DNA of 64,000 bases from Zanthoxylum bungeanum (taxonomy: Eukaryota; Streptophyta; Magnoliopsida; Sapindales; Rutaceae): the NCBI GenBank assembly GCA_019454045.1, contig SKCR01033437.1, positions 150,683 to 214,682 of the forward strand. The letters are read 5' to 3'. The notes under the pieces are model-generated. The model made no database searches. It saw nothing but the letters and a program-made list of their open reading frames with translations, and had not been told where the DNA came from. The first letter of the stretch is position 1. Each line of letters opens with the position of its first letter. Shown piece by piece: positions 1 through 12,110 of this stretch. Both the position numbers and the translations under genes were made by a program.

Positions 1-248
1 GAGCTTGAAGCTTGGAGCTTCCATGGTGTCTCCCATGGCCGAATCTTGGAGGACTATCACAGCCCAAAACCAAGCACCACAGCAGTTCAAGGAGGCCACT
101 TCCGAGCTTCAACAAGGAGGAAGAAGTGGCTTGTTCTTCGTAGCATCAAACCGATCAATGTGAGTATGTATTCCGCCTTACTCATTTGTGTATTCATGTG
201 AATTTATTGCTTGATTTCATGATCTTGGTACCTAATTAGAAACCAACA
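1..248 (+). repeat. 3' end of the 5' LTR of Copia-1
   Basis: This stretch matches 7882-8128 almost base for base and ends in AACCAACA, the inverted complement of the LTR start TGTTGG. The start of the LTR lies before the window. Confidence 0.92.
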
Positions 249-249
249 A

Positions 250-263
250 TGGTATCTATGAGC
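250..263 (+). other. Primer binding site of Copia-1 (initiator Met tRNA type)
   Basis: TGGTATCTATGAGC begins one base after the LTR end and resembles TGGTATCAGAGC, the common plant copia site complementary to initiator methionine tRNA. The equivalent site in Copia-2 is at 45868. Confidence 0.75.
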
Positions 264-2790
264 TTTGATCAAGCATGAAAAAGTTAGGGTTTAAAATTGG
301 GTAAAATCAATTGAAGCATGATTTGGTTAAATTGATTGATTAAGTATGCTTGTATGTTGATTAATTGAAGTTGTGCATGATCAATTTCATGAAATTGGAT
401 TGGATCCATTTTTCCCCAAATTTTTGGGCATGGCCGAAAATTGTGAGCCCTAATGTCTTGGCATAATTTTATTTTTTGATCATTGGATGACTTAAAACAA
501 TTGGGTAATGTTGTCTTGAAGTTCAATTGGATTGAATTTTGATTTGGAACAATTTTCCTTTTAAAAGTAGGCTTGGCCGAATTCTTTGATAAATTGAAAT
601 TCATTGTGTTTTTTGATTTGAATTCATTGGATGAGTTGAATTGATTTGGGAAATGATGATTTTGGATTCAATTGGATTGAAACCGAATCGGATTGGAAAA
701 ACCCCTAATTGCCGAGACTTTAAGCATGTAAATTGGGTTTGATTTTGATAAATTGTGTTGGACACTATTTGTTGTTAAAGTGCATGATTAATTATGCAAA
801 TTGATGTTTTAGAAATATTAATTGGGTGGTTAATTGTGTATTACACTTAGGTTAATTAATTATAGAATTTGGAATTTTATAAGTTAATTAATTGGGCTTG
901 TTTTTGGAAATTGGGCCTTATAGGTTGTAATTGGGCTTTTGGACTTGGTTGTACCAAGTAAGGTTTAGGCCAATTTGGTTGGATCCAATTGGGCCCAAAA
1001 CCGCATCCATAAAGTCCAATTATGACTTAATGGACCTTAATTATTTCATTGGACCTAATGGGCCAAAATTGATTTCTGGGCTTATGGGGTAAATCCCGGA
1101 TTGGATTTTGGTTATCGGTTTGACCCGAGTTGACCAAAAGTCCACGCCTTAAAGAAATTAATTAAAAGCTCGTTGGACTTTAATTAAATAAACGTTGGAC
1201 GTTAATCGGGCTTTGAGACCCGTTGCGATTAAATTTGGAATTTAAGTCGTAAAGGTTCGTTAATAAAGTGTAATATTTAATTTGGAATTAAATAGTGAAT
1301 TAGAATTAAATGCATATTAAATTGGATTTAATCATGTAGTTTAATTTAATTCAAGAATTCGTACTTTGAGTACTTATTCGCAAAACGAGTTTGACTCGAG
1401 CAAAAATCAAATTATTGTTTGAACATTGGATGATCACTAATTATCAGATTAATTAATTGGATTAGATTGATTGATAACATGCTTGTATGAATACATGGTT
1501 ACGATGCATGAATAATGTATATCAGATGGATATTAGTCGGGTGGGGAAACTTTGGAAATTGTAATAAATTTGATTTATTAATTGGACTTGCGTGTCCAGC
1601 CTTATCACCTTTATACTCTTTGTATTCTCTACTCACATATTCCCCTCAATGTAAATGAGATTTCTTTAGAAGTGTAGTGTAACGGGTAGAAGTAAATACA
1701 TGTGCTAGCTTTGGAGAGAGAAAATGAGAGATTTGATCTAGGATCAATGTAAAGTATCCATCCGCATATCATTATTATTTTATTTCATATACGCTTTATT
1801 ATGTGTTTAGAATGCATGTTTAAGGGTGTATGATGATGAGACCTTAACAAAGATAATAAATTGGTTGCCAATTTGCACGCGAAAAACCCTCACTCAATAT
1901 TAAGCGTCTTTCCTTCCATTGAGTGATTCTCACTCAAGATCCTAGACGGCATTGGTTTGTTGGCCAAAGTCAAGGCTTTTATCTTTCGAAGATGTGTTTG
2001 AATCACGAAGGCTTTGTTCCATATCAGTGTCTTGTCCAAGTTGTGTTTTGTTGGCCAAAGTCAAGACCACTTCTTGTCCATCGACATTGATTACGAAGCT
2101 TTCCATGGTCAATGGGTAGCGCTTAACTGGGATCACTAAGTTTGTTGTGCCAAAGCCATGGTTTAGTTGATTCAGAGGAAAATGTTAGGTAATACATTGG
2201 ATGTATTGGCATATATAATATATATGTTTCGGACTTGGATGTCCCCCTACCGGATCTAGGAATTGGATTGGATCCAATTGATCTTAGAGATCTACCTAGT
2301 TAATTATCATACAATTTGTTGGCCAAAGTCAAGATTGTGTGATATTTAACGGGATCCTAGCCCACTAGGAAACGCGGTTTCCCGAGTAATCGACAAAGGG
2401 TTAGAGGCTCGCCGAAAAATAGTGGGAGTCAAGAATTGAATTTGCAATATTCGTTTAATTACTTGCCATACGCGCTCAATCACAAATTATTTCGTCGTTA
2501 TATTAAATGTTAGTTGGACTAATATTTAAATTGTTGTTTTAAATAAGCTGTTGGACTATATTATAGTTGATTATATAATTGGATTATAGTAATCAATATA
2601 TTTGAATTAATTAATTTCAATTTACAATTGATTTTATAATTGGATTATAGTAATCAATGTAATTGAGGTTAATTGAATTAAATTATATTTGATTGTATAG
2701 TTGGACTATAATATTCAATATAATACATAGTACCACAAATCGTTGATTAAATAGTTGGACTATTAAAATCAAGATAAATTGAAAGATTAG
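264..2790 (+). other. Long untranslated leader of Copia-1
   Basis: About 2.5 kb separates the primer site from the remnant of the gag start. It is AT-rich, with no sense ORF of note. It aligns along its length with the Copia-2 leader (45882-48073). It carries three spaced copies of TTGTTGGCCAAAGTCAAG (near 1958, 2048 and 2318) and a series of GTTGGACTA-type motifs between 2510 and 2765. On the minus strand, 1942-2136 is an open frame of 64 codons with a counterpart at the same place in Copia-2. Long leaders are known in Angela/BARE elements; the antisense frame is not something I recognise. Confidence 0.65.
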
Positions 2791-3620
2791 TGTTTAAAAC
2801 ATAATCATGGGTGAAAATGTATTTAAACGACTATATTTTTTAAATTGGGAATAAAGTTTCAGGATGGTCCTCGAAACTAATAATAAGTTAGTTTATTTGA
2901 TAAAATAACGTGTTATGCCTAAGCTCGGAGTTAAGCAAATAAGTGGAACATGATATTTGGAATATTCATGTAATGAAAACTTTAGTGCTTAATCCATAAT
3001 ACTTGTCAAGTAGACTCCTTAATTTCTGAATCAGAACTAAGGATTAGATCCTTAAAGTATGATAATGAAATTGAAGGATTTTCATGAATCTATTTTAGAT
3101 CTTTGAAATACTAAATTGCAATAAATAATTCTTGGAGAATTAATGACTAATCTCAAGGAGATAAAGTCAAACTTTACAATTAGGCAAGTAGCGCAAGTCG
3201 CACCTTACTTCGATATTCTAGAAGACCAAGGGTTGACCAAAGGCTTCTGGTGTGTCGAAACCGGCAAAGGAAAAATCATTATAATCTTCTGGGAAGATAA
3301 AAGGACATGTCCCAAGAAGGAATTGAAGACAAGCAAGACTCTGACTTCAAAAATGATTGTCATAATTATGTTCACAGCTAGTATTAAAATTAGATTTTAG
3401 ATACTTAGTGTGGTACATAAAATATATGTATTGATGTTCAGAAAATGTTTTGAACATGATACTGACATCATTAGAGATTAATCTGCGAATTGGAAACGGG
3501 ACGAAAGTCGATGTTTTAACCGTAGATACCTAAGTTTAGGAACTACCCTCGGGTTTGTACCTAAATTAGGAAACTGTTATAATGTAACTAGTTTGACTAG
3601 ATACATTATCTCTATATCAG
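2791..3620 (+). pseudogene. Copia-1 gag and protease remnant
   Basis: Placed by alignment to Copia-2. The gag start region matches around 2790-2880, but the start codon is lost (ATAAATTG where Copia-2 has ATGACTGG). A segment near 3130 matches the Copia-2 gag string TLGELMSTL. Sequence at 3500-3610 matches the protease-to-integrase linker of Copia-2 (LPSGHVLKLSDCYYVPSLT). The middle of gag appears deleted or scrambled. An 85-codon ORF at 3143-3400 is a chance open stretch within this remnant. No product is expected. Confidence 0.6.
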
Positions 3621-3699
3621 TGTTTGACCCACTGTGGGTAAACCTTTATATTCTAGAACACTAAAGTGTTTCATTATATTAAGATGATATTGAGATAAA

Positions 3700-4760
3700 C
3701 ACATTAGATGTGAATAACAAAATTTATATTTTGAATATAAATAAATCTCAAACATATAACATGACAAACAAATAAGCTCAAACTGATTTGATCAATTAAG
3801 AAACTAATTGTGGCATTGTTGTCTGGGACACAATTAAACAAGACTCGTATATCCACACTTTCGAAGAGTGGGTACTAGGACTAATTTGATTCTATTCAAA
3901 TAAAGTCTACGAATCTAGTTTATTGGGCAAAGTGCCTAAAACACCTTTACTTGGTAAAAGTGTAAATGCCACTGATCTGATAGCCCTAGTTCATAGTGAA
4001 GCAAGTGGGCCCATGTTTAGCTAGGCTAGATGTGGATATTAATATTTTGTGACCTTTACGGATGTGGCATCGCGTATGGTTATGTGTTTCTTTTGAAGAA
4101 CACAAATCGGAAACTTTTACAGTTTCGACACGAAATAGACAAACAGATCGGCTAAAGTATTAAACTGTCACGGTAAGACCGTAATGGAAAATACTTAAGC
4201 AATAAGTTTCTAATATACTTGAAAGAGTATAGTATTCTTTCAATGAGGACTCCTCCCGGAACACGTCAGTTTGACGGTGTGTCCGAACAGGATTAACCGA
4301 ATTTTGTTAGACATGATAAGGTCAATCACGAGTCGCTCTGAGCTACCATTTCCTTCAACGGATAAGCTTTAACCAGTGCAAGAACTTATTTTGAATAAGG
4401 TTCCATAAATATCTGTTTGACAGATAACATATTAGACATGAACAGGAAAGAAACCAGGTTTCTCATTCCTGATAATTTGGGTATGCTAGGCATACGTTTG
4501 GATGATACCAAACAAGAACCCAAATTGGATAAGTGCCAAATGTAGGTTATCCTAGGGATACCATAAGTATTGTACTTATACACCTCACAATAGAACAATT
4601 AGATTTTTGCTCACCATGCGGTTTTCCTAAGAGGAATACCGATATGCAGTGGTAAGTGGGAGAATAGTATAACTCGATGAAAAATCGGAGTAATACTGTT
4701 CTAGGCACCGAATCTTAATGGAACATAAATAGTTCATCAAGGATGAGACTATTACCAATA
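3700..4760 (+). pseudogene. Copia-1 integrase remnant
   Basis: The DNA is clearly homologous to the integrase part of Copia-2 (59880-60800): the GAG-pre-integrase zinc-binding region near 3800-3930, the segment corresponding to HSDVCGPM near 3990-4010, and the segment after the DDE core at 4380-4620. Frameshifts and stops are dense. The codons for the second catalytic aspartate (SDRGGEY in Copia-2) are altered near 4170-4200. Minus-strand ORF 4386-4598 is a shadow. Confidence 0.7.
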
Positions 4761-4869
4761 ATCTTCGAATACACAAGAACCGCGTAGGTTGGAGAGAGTC
4801 AGAAAATAACCTAGGGTATGGGTTTCTGATCTCACCTCATAAAGATGTTTATCTTATTAAGGAATACCA

Positions 4870-5965
4870 ACTGACTACGTATGAGGAAGTGATACAAGGT
4901 ATCGACTCCCTATTATGGCAAAGTGCCATATAATCCGAAATGGATTCCATGTATATCAACCAGTTTGGAGACTAGTTGATGTACCGCAAGGCATTGTGCT
5001 TATCGGTACTATATGAGTCTTCAAGAAAGACATACATAGAAGGCAACATACCAACATATAAAGCTAGGCTTTTAACGGAAAGGTATCGTTATCAATATTG
5101 TGTTGATTACGATTCAACCTTTTACCTGTTGCCACGGTAAATCCATTTGGATAATGTTTGTTATTCGATCCATGATTGGATTGAAGCAAGCATCAGGTTC
5201 TTGGAATTATCGTTTTAATGTAATTATAATGATTTATGATTTAATTCAAAATGAAATGATTCTTGTGTATGTAAGAGGGTTAGTGGGAGCGCACTGCTGT
5301 CCTATAAAATAATGATAATACGTCATTTCTTGGAAATGATATTCCCATAATATAACTATCGATGAAAGCTTGGCTTTCGAATACCCTCCAAGAAACCGTA
5401 CACTGAAAAATGTACGAGACCTGGTGTCTCATACGCTTTGAGCATATGGATTCACAAACAGGCCAATCCGAGTGATAGTCACTGGATTGATGTTAAGAAC
5501 ATCCGTTAGTATCTTAGAAAACTAAGGATGCTATCATAGACTATGGAGAAAGAGAACTTGAAGTGACAGGGATCACTGTAGCAAGTTTCCTATAACCGAT
5601 AAAGACGACTAAAAGTCGCTAACGGTACTATACAGTATGTATAACGGTACAGTGAGCTAGAAATCTTCCAAGCAAGATACTGTTACCGAATAAACAACAA
5701 ATGCGAGATAATTACAGCAGCTGAGGCAGCAATAGAAGCCATCTGGGTCAATAACAAATCTAATTAGATTAGATATAGTTCTGTTAGCAGCTGAGCTAGG
5801 CATCAGCACAGGCTAAAGAATTAATGGTCTCATCAACGATCCAGATACATAGTTCAATGTTCATCTGATTCGTTCGGATCATACATCGTGGCGATGTGAT
5901 GATCGAATAAATCGCATCAGACGATAATCATGAAAATCCGCTGACGAAAGCATTTCTCAGCAATT
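4870..5965 (+). pseudogene. Copia-1 reverse transcriptase and RNase H remnant
   Basis: Segments at 4870-5330 match the Copia-2 RT: TYEEAIQGIDS-like near 4885, and GLKQAS-SWN-like at about 5180-5205. The region of the catalytic YVDD motif is rewritten to a non-coding AT-rich string near 5310-5325. RNase H-like sequence follows at 5480-5960, including a match to the TEAEYIAAAEA region near 5700-5745 and the pol end near 5940. The frames are closed throughout. Confidence 0.7.
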
Positions 5966-6018
5966 TGAGCCAACCGTACATAGTTCGGGTGTCAGAGACT
6001 CGAGTGACTGGCTATAGG

Positions 6019-6031
6019 CCAAGTGGGAGAT
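6019..6031 (+). other. Polypurine tract of Copia-1
   Basis: CCAAGTGGGAGAT lies immediately before the 3' LTR start TGTTGG at 6032. The same motif precedes the Copia-2 3' LTR at 62628-62640. Confidence 0.75.
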
Positions 6032-8128
6032 TGTTGGACAATTATGACCCATAACGTCACTTTTTGTACAAATCATGGTGTTGTTGTACAAATTAACTAT
6101 GTGACAAAAGGAGATTGCACTCTTATCATTTGTGATTAGATCACCTAGATGTATAAATGATGAGAGGTCCCTGTGATTTTTTCCTGGACGGAGAATGATA
6201 TGAGACAGCATCAGTCCACGTAGGATAAATCATTAAATATCCCTAGTCAGAGTATTATCGAGATTGGATATCGATAAATACGTAAAAGACTAGTATTAAA
6301 CTTGTGCGCGTTTGTGAGGGCACAACGACATAGTTCTCATATATTTGGGTATAAGATACTCATGCAAGTGTAATAGGAGGTTGTGTTTTACCGACGGTAC
6401 GGGAAACAGCTTCGCTCTGGATTGAACCCCACGGAATCCCATTGGTAGTATGACTATGTGTCTATGGGAGTCTGCAATCAGGGTAGGTGTATTTGGTCTT
6501 AACCTGAGACTTGCACTGCTAATGCTTACGACAATCAATATACTTTAGTTGAGGTCGTCCAGGGCTTTAACCGGTTCTGTGTACGCCAATGTTGGGTATA
6601 TTGAGAATCGTAGTGTGTTGGGTGTGATGTCAAGAAGGAAGTGTCACTCCAGTCATATGGAGATGATGGTCAGGTAGGATACGGAACTCGTTCTCTTAAA
6701 TGCTCGAGCTATCGGGATATTATGACAAGGTTATGTATATCCGATTATAGAGACTAGTTACCAGACATCTGATATGTGCTTCGTACGGGGCAGACACAAT
6801 TTCAGCCCCAGGCCTAGCACGTGACCATCCGATACTGGACAGAAATACGCAATACTACGGTATACTACACTTGATATAGATCTAATATTCATATAAGGAT
6901 ATTTCTGGAGAATTGGGTAGGCATGGCACTTTTCTAGAAGCCAACCTTGTCTTGTAAATCGGTACAAACGTAGTACGAGGTACTTACATGTTCGGATAGT
7001 CCGACGACCGTATTTACTGCCAACATATCCGAGGATCTCATGGGTCGCTTCCCGAAGATTCACCGATGATGTATGACTCACACTTTTATTAATCTGGGAT
7101 TAATTAGAAGAGAGAGAAAATTAATCTGGGATTAATTACGGAGATATTTTATCTGGGATAAAATATTAATTAAAGAGAGAGAACGGTTAATTTGGAATTA
7201 GTCGATAAAATAATATATTTGATATATTATACGAAATTGGATTTCGACGCGTAATTAAAATTAGATTTTAATTCGGGCGAACGAATTAATTTAGAATTAA
7301 TTCGTTAGCAACGTGAATAGTGATTTCGCTAGGCGTAATCGTTTAATTGCATTGCGACGGAAAATTCGTTAATTGGGAATTAGCGAACCCGAGCCTAGGA
7401 TTATTTGCGAGTGCATTCGCATTTCGAATGCGAGTGCGGCACGCAAATCAAATCGAGTGTCAAATCGCTAGTCACATCAAGCGTCAAATCACATGTCACT
7501 TTGAGTGATGTGACAATTTGATTGATTGATTTGAGTGATTGATGTGGTGGTTGAAAAGGCATTAATGGGCTTTTGCTTTTTTGAATTTTTTGTTAAATGA
7601 AAATGATTTATGTATTTGTTTTGTTTTTGGAAAATAAAATAAATATATAAATAATACATTTTCTTTTATTTTTTCTCTCTCTCTCACGGTATTAGGTTTC
7701 AAGGAAACCTAAATTTTTCCCTCCTCTCTTTCTTTCTCTCTTTCACGGCTTAGAGCCACCGATTTCTTCTCTCCAATTTCTGGTTTGACCGAACAAAAGG
7801 AAGAAGAAGAAGTGCTAGCACACACATGGGTTTATACTATGGTGGTAGGGAAACTAACACGTGACCTTGGAATCCATTTTGGAGCTTGAAGCTTGGAGCT
7901 TCCTTGTGTCTCCCATGGCCGAATCTTGGAGGACTTTCACAGCCCAAAACCGAGCACCACAGCAGTTCAAGGAGGCCACTGTCGAGCTTCAACAAGGAGG
8001 AAGAAGTGGCTTGTTCTTCGTAGCATCAAACCGATCAATGTGAGTATGTATTCAGCCTTACTCCTTTGTGTATTCATGCGAATTTATTGCTTGATTTCAT
8101 GATCTTGGGAACTAATTAGAAACCAACA
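6032..8128 (+). repeat. 3' LTR of Copia-1
   Basis: A 2,097-bp LTR starting TGTTGGACAATTATGACC and ending AACCAACA. It is homologous along its length to both Copia-2 LTRs, with the terminal 247 bp matching the partial 5' LTR at the window start. Short ORFs on either strand inside it (for example 5957-6211, 6758-7081, 7861-8043) are not conserved as proteins and are not called. Confidence 0.92.
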
Positions 8129-8290
8129 GGAAGGCCAATACATCATCATGAAAGTTGTTGGACAAGGAGCCTACAAGTTGAAAATGGAAAACGGCAGGTA
8201 GATCCAAAATAGTTGGAACGCCATACATCTTAAATGATTCCACAAGTAGTTTTTCGGATTAATAGCCACAGAACAGCCACTCGACTAATA
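8129..8290 (+). pseudogene. Integrase C-terminal remnant of element T
   Basis: Read in the sense strand, the start gives EGPYIIMKVVGQGAYKL, then MENGR and, after a stop, SWNAIHLK. This matches the C-terminal tail of Tat-type integrases (WEGPY, G-Y-L, and WN-HL-YY positions). Copia-1 inserted just before the EGPY codons, removing the rest of pol from view. A stop replaces a codon after MENGR. Confidence 0.7.
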
Positions 8291-8516
8291 TCTGCTCTGT
8301 GACTAGGGGATGACTTGACCACCATACAATGTTGTATTTCCACCATGCAATGTTGTATTTCCACCAAGTACTCTAATTTGAATAAAAAGCATTTTAGCTT
8401 TAGCTAAGACAATCGAATTTCATCCACGACAATTAAAATATGTATTAACAAAAGAAATATATTATTTTTACATCAGGCAAAAGTTCCAAAGAGATAAAAG
8501 CAAAAACAGAGATTTG
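8291..8516 (+). other. Spacer between T integrase end and antisense ORF
   Basis: AT-rich with a short direct repeat (GACCACCATACAATGTTGTATTTCC-type, about 8318-8365). No gene is seen. Confidence 0.5.
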
Positions 8517-10742
8517 TCAATCTTCATAGCTTTCGATGGGAAGAATTGGAGTGATCAATTGAACATCTACGGCATGATCAGTCTCCAAAGGCTATCCTAG
8601 CCCAGATTCTCCTGTAGCTACTTCAGAAGCATCCCCTTTCTCCACTATAGCACCAACAGCCGGACACTCTTCGATTGCTTCGACAACATCAGTTCCGTCT
8701 ATCTCTTCAACAACGGCTTATTTTGAGCCGACCTCTTGCCCCTCTTCAACTTCTGCATCCTTAATCCACAAAGAGAGACCAGCTTCCAACCACTCACCAA
8801 ACTTGATCCATTTTTCCGGATCCCAAGTGTTGTGCTCTCTAGACAAATATTGTCTCATGAGGATGCTTCTGTCTTTCACAATGGCCTCCATGGCAACTCC
8901 CTCTAGTCTATCAAGTAATTCAGCCTTCTGACCCGCCAGCACCTCGACACTCTCCTTAAGAGCTTCCAATTCAATCGACGTTGTCTTTAATGTAGCTTTC
9001 ACAGACTGGGCCTCACCCTCAGCCTCTCTTGTTTTCTTCTTGGCATCCTCAATGGCAGCTTTAGCTTCAGCTAGTTCCTTTCGCAAAGCTGCATTTGACT
9101 TTTCCATGTCTCTCGACTTCCTCAAACTAACCTCCACATACTTTTGTTGGAAGATGGCGCATTCTAGGGTCTACAACGGAGAGATAAGATGTTAATGAAC
9201 GCCATCGAGGAAACATGAAAATCCTCAAGAAGTAATTACCTCATAGCTTCGAGCGACAGCTCTCTTTGCTGCCTCCAGTGGTCCTAATGTCAAGAGTTGA
9301 CATTCGTCCTCCTCCAATAATAACCCATTAGTAAACCTGGATAGACTGGACGGATCCGACATTACGGTCGCACTCCTTGGGATCTTGATAACCACATTCT
9401 CCAAGTTTTCTTCGAGGTCAATCAGCTTCTTTCTCTTCTTAGAAGAATAACCCGTCCCAGCCGACGCCTTGTGAGTAACCTCCACATGAGTAATAAAAGG
9501 AACATCCCTCATTGGCTGCGGAGAGTCAGGGACCACTTCGATCTCCTTTCCCTTAGCTTTTTTCTTCTTTCTATTTTCGAACATTTCTTCCACCGTCGGA
9601 ATCTTGAATTGACTCAACATCCTCTCTACTGAGCATAAATTTTCCTTAGGGGTTAGAGTCCGCAAAAAGTAAGTTTCCTCGAAGAGGAGCCGGCACGCCC
9701 ACATTATGAGAAGGACAACCAATATATTTTTGTCAAGGGCAAGGGGATACCTTATGGGTAAAAAACTTCCCTCCACAGCGGAGTCAACTTCAGTTGTTTT
9801 TCCTCTAAAACCACCCTCTAATTCCTCTCAGGTGAAGGAATACTCAATAGATAATTCGTATTTGCAATGACCCCATGTGTGACGTTGAAACTATGATTCC
9901 GAGTCGAACCTAAAAAGGAAATAATCGAAGAATGTTAGAAGTGAAATGAGTCTACAATCAAAAACACAATGCAATAAAAACATTCACTCGTTATCCCCCC
10001 AACACTCAGGGATTCGACCAGGCCCAGTCGACCGGAATACACCCTCTCCTCTCATTAAAAAAATATGTCTTTTGCCATCTCCCTCGATCATTTTTAGTCA
10101 GTCCTGAGATCAGGTGCTCCCTCTTGTGTCGAAGGAACCGATGGTATCTCTCTTTCTCCAATACATGCTCCTTTAAATAATACGTTTAGAGAAGGTCCTT
10201 TACACCGAATCTAACCCCTAGCTCAAATGTCAGAACCTCAACCGACATCAATATTCTCCACGTGTTTGGCATTAGCTAGGACGGAGCTATCATGTAATGG
10301 TCTAATACCTCCCACGCCAAATTAGGAATTGGGAACCTTAACCCATCTGCAAAAGGGCACTTATAAAACCAAATCCACCCGGGTCAATTCGTTCACTCGA
10401 CAAGGCTAACCTCACTTGAATAGATTTGGGGATTCGATATTTTATCTTCACCTCCCCCATTGTCTTCTCTGTCACCCGACTGGGTGGGTTCTTCGTCAAA
10501 ATGTTTGTTGGTTCACTAGTACTAGGTTTTCCACCCGAAACTGCTAATACAATCCGGAGTGGAGCCACATCTTTTAGGATACCTAGAATAGGTTCTACCG
10601 ATGCGACAATCAGAATGTCTTCACCATCCCCACTAGACCCATCTCCATCGTATATCCTATCAAGCGAGGTAACCTGTAGAGGCGAGTCTACATACATCTT
10701 TATGGAAGTATAACTCAAACTCGTACCACTTTGAGTCGACAT
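8517..10742 (-). pseudogene. Antisense extra ORF of Tat element T ('putative gypsy-type transposon' domain plus coiled coil)
   Basis: I reconstruct three exons on the minus strand: 10742-9988, 9909-9240 and 9170-8517. They are separated by two short introns with GT and AG ends (9987-9910, 78 bp; 9239-9171, 69 bp). The best start is the ATG at 10742 (MSTQSGTS). The first exon is acidic and then enters a domain with PIPNLAWEVL, LMPNTWRIL and ELGVRFGVKDLL strings, which resembles Pfam PF04195 (plant gypsy-type transposon protein). The second exon is lysine-rich (MFENRKKKKAKGKEIEVV). The third is a long coiled coil (KSNAALRKELAEAKAAIEDA). The frame is broken near 10338, and stop codons lie at 8718-8720 and around 8580, so this copy is dead. 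Such proteins have no proven function. Splice sites are inferred from sequence only. Confidence 0.68.
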
Positions 10743-11442
10743 ACAGATGACTCTACAAACCATAATTGTGCCTAAAATAGGTGCCCTAGGAGATCAAACT
10801 ACAATCTCACACAAACACAATCCCAAAATTCCCACAAACCATTTAAGAATCAAAACTTCTATTCTAGCTAAGAACAAGTTGAATCTATTCTACGAACAAC
10901 TTGAAGAACTGAAGAACACGAGGAAGGATGTGAGGAATACCTTGAATTGGAGAAAATCGCCCCTACCTCGGGACTTGAGAAGGAATTTTTGTAATAAAGC
11001 AAATGAACCTACTTAAGGCTTCTTATACTCTTCTTCATTTTGGCGCCTCATTTTCCCGCCAAAAATGCATCGGGGTTGGTGCTGCATTTATTTTTAATTT
11101 GGGAAAACGAGGAACGCAGGGCCCGTTTGGAATCCAATAAGAACATTGTCGGTTGAGGACCCCATTCAGAGTCATTTTGCTTCATTCATGTCCATCTGAC
11201 CGTAGTGGAATCTCCTTCAACACTTCGAAAATCATCTTACTCGGACGAATTCTCGTTAAAAGATAGATTATCAAGAATAAGCACTCCGTCGAAACGATAT
11301 ATGAGGGTTTCATCACTTGATTCACTCATTAAAACTGTTCAATGGTTTGATATTACCCTTAAACGCTAACATACTAACTCATGCTTTACTAAGACACCTG
11401 AACGAAGCACATAATTAACTCGACAACTTCGGAAAGAGAAAT
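10743..11442. other. Region upstream of the T antisense ORF
   Basis: About 700 bp of non-coding sequence, presumably the promoter side of the antisense ORF and part of the T 3' region. A plus-strand ORF at 10747-11016 has no recognisable features. No other gene is seen. Confidence 0.4.
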
Positions 11443-11447
11443 GAAGG
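11443..11447 (+). repeat. Left target-site duplication of Gypsy-A (GAAGG)
   Basis: GAAGG precedes the 5' LTR; GAATG follows the 3' LTR at 21666-21670. The duplication has one mismatch, in keeping with age. Confidence 0.6.
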
Positions 11448-12103
11448 TGTATGCAATGCATTTTTGCATGTGAAACCCGATGATGAGTCTCATTTGGAGG
11501 CACTATCTTTTAAGTCGCGGAAGCCGCGGGAAACGGACGTCGGAAGGGAAGAGTCAAGAATTGACGTTTTGTTGGATTTAGTTCACGTGTTTAGCTTCGG
11601 GTTCGCTTTTTGGACCTCCGTTTTGAAAATTATGCTCGGCCCAAAAAACCCGCAAACCTTTTAATCTTGGCCCAAACCCACTCATTTAGCCAACACAACA
11701 CCTAACCCACCATCACCAAGCCCACGCCCACCATCTAGGCCCACACGCCCATGACCTCTAAAATACACCCAAATTAAATTAAATATTAATTAAATTAAAT
11801 ATTAACTAAATAAAATAATAATTAAACCATTTACCAAATTAAATAAGACATAAAATATAATTATACCAAATTAGAATATTGACTTCCTAATCCAAAATAT
11901 TATATACTAAATTAAAGAAATATTATGCATAATTAAAATCAATCCTAACCAATTAAAATATTGTATTCCTAAACCAAGCAAATCAAATATTCAACCTTCC
12001 TAATTCACCAAAAATTTTCCCCCCAATCAATCAAATACTTTCCTTGTTTGACACCAAATCCAATCTTTTCCTTGTGAGACAAGGGGAAGCCCTAACCCTT
12101 CTC

Positions 12104-12110
12104 TATATAA
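12104..12110 (+). promoter_or_regulatory. Probable TATA box of the Gypsy-A 5' LTR
   Basis: TATATAA within TTCTCTATATAAACAACCCC, the only strong TATA element in the middle of the LTR, repeated in the 3' LTR at 19409-19415. Transcription would start about 30 bp downstream, near the CAG-rich segment. Confidence 0.6.

Larger units (their letters stand above)
1..8128 (+). mobile_element. Copia-1: degenerate Angela/BARE-like Ty1-copia retrotransposon, left end outside window
   Basis: The element is defined by two matching LTRs: the last 248 bp of the 5' LTR at the window start and a complete 3' LTR at 6032-8128. A primer binding site follows the 5' LTR and a purine tract precedes the 3' LTR. The LTR ends are TGTTGG and CCAACA. 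The interior has the order leader, gag, protease, integrase, RT, RNase H, but every reading frame is broken. Matching it to Copia-2 in this window allowed the domains to be placed. The two LTR copies differ at roughly ten positions in about 248 bp, so it is older than Copia-2. It is inserted in the integrase end of Tat element T. The bases GGAAG at 8129-8133 are the expected right target duplication; the left one is outside the window. Lineage is assigned from protein resemblance by eye. Confidence 0.85.

Noticed and set aside
6758..7081. Minus-strand ORFs shared by the copia LTRs (also 44676-44864, 63489-63677)
   Set aside because: Lengths and frames vary among the LTR copies and no start or domain is kept, so they look like chance frames in conserved LTR DNA.
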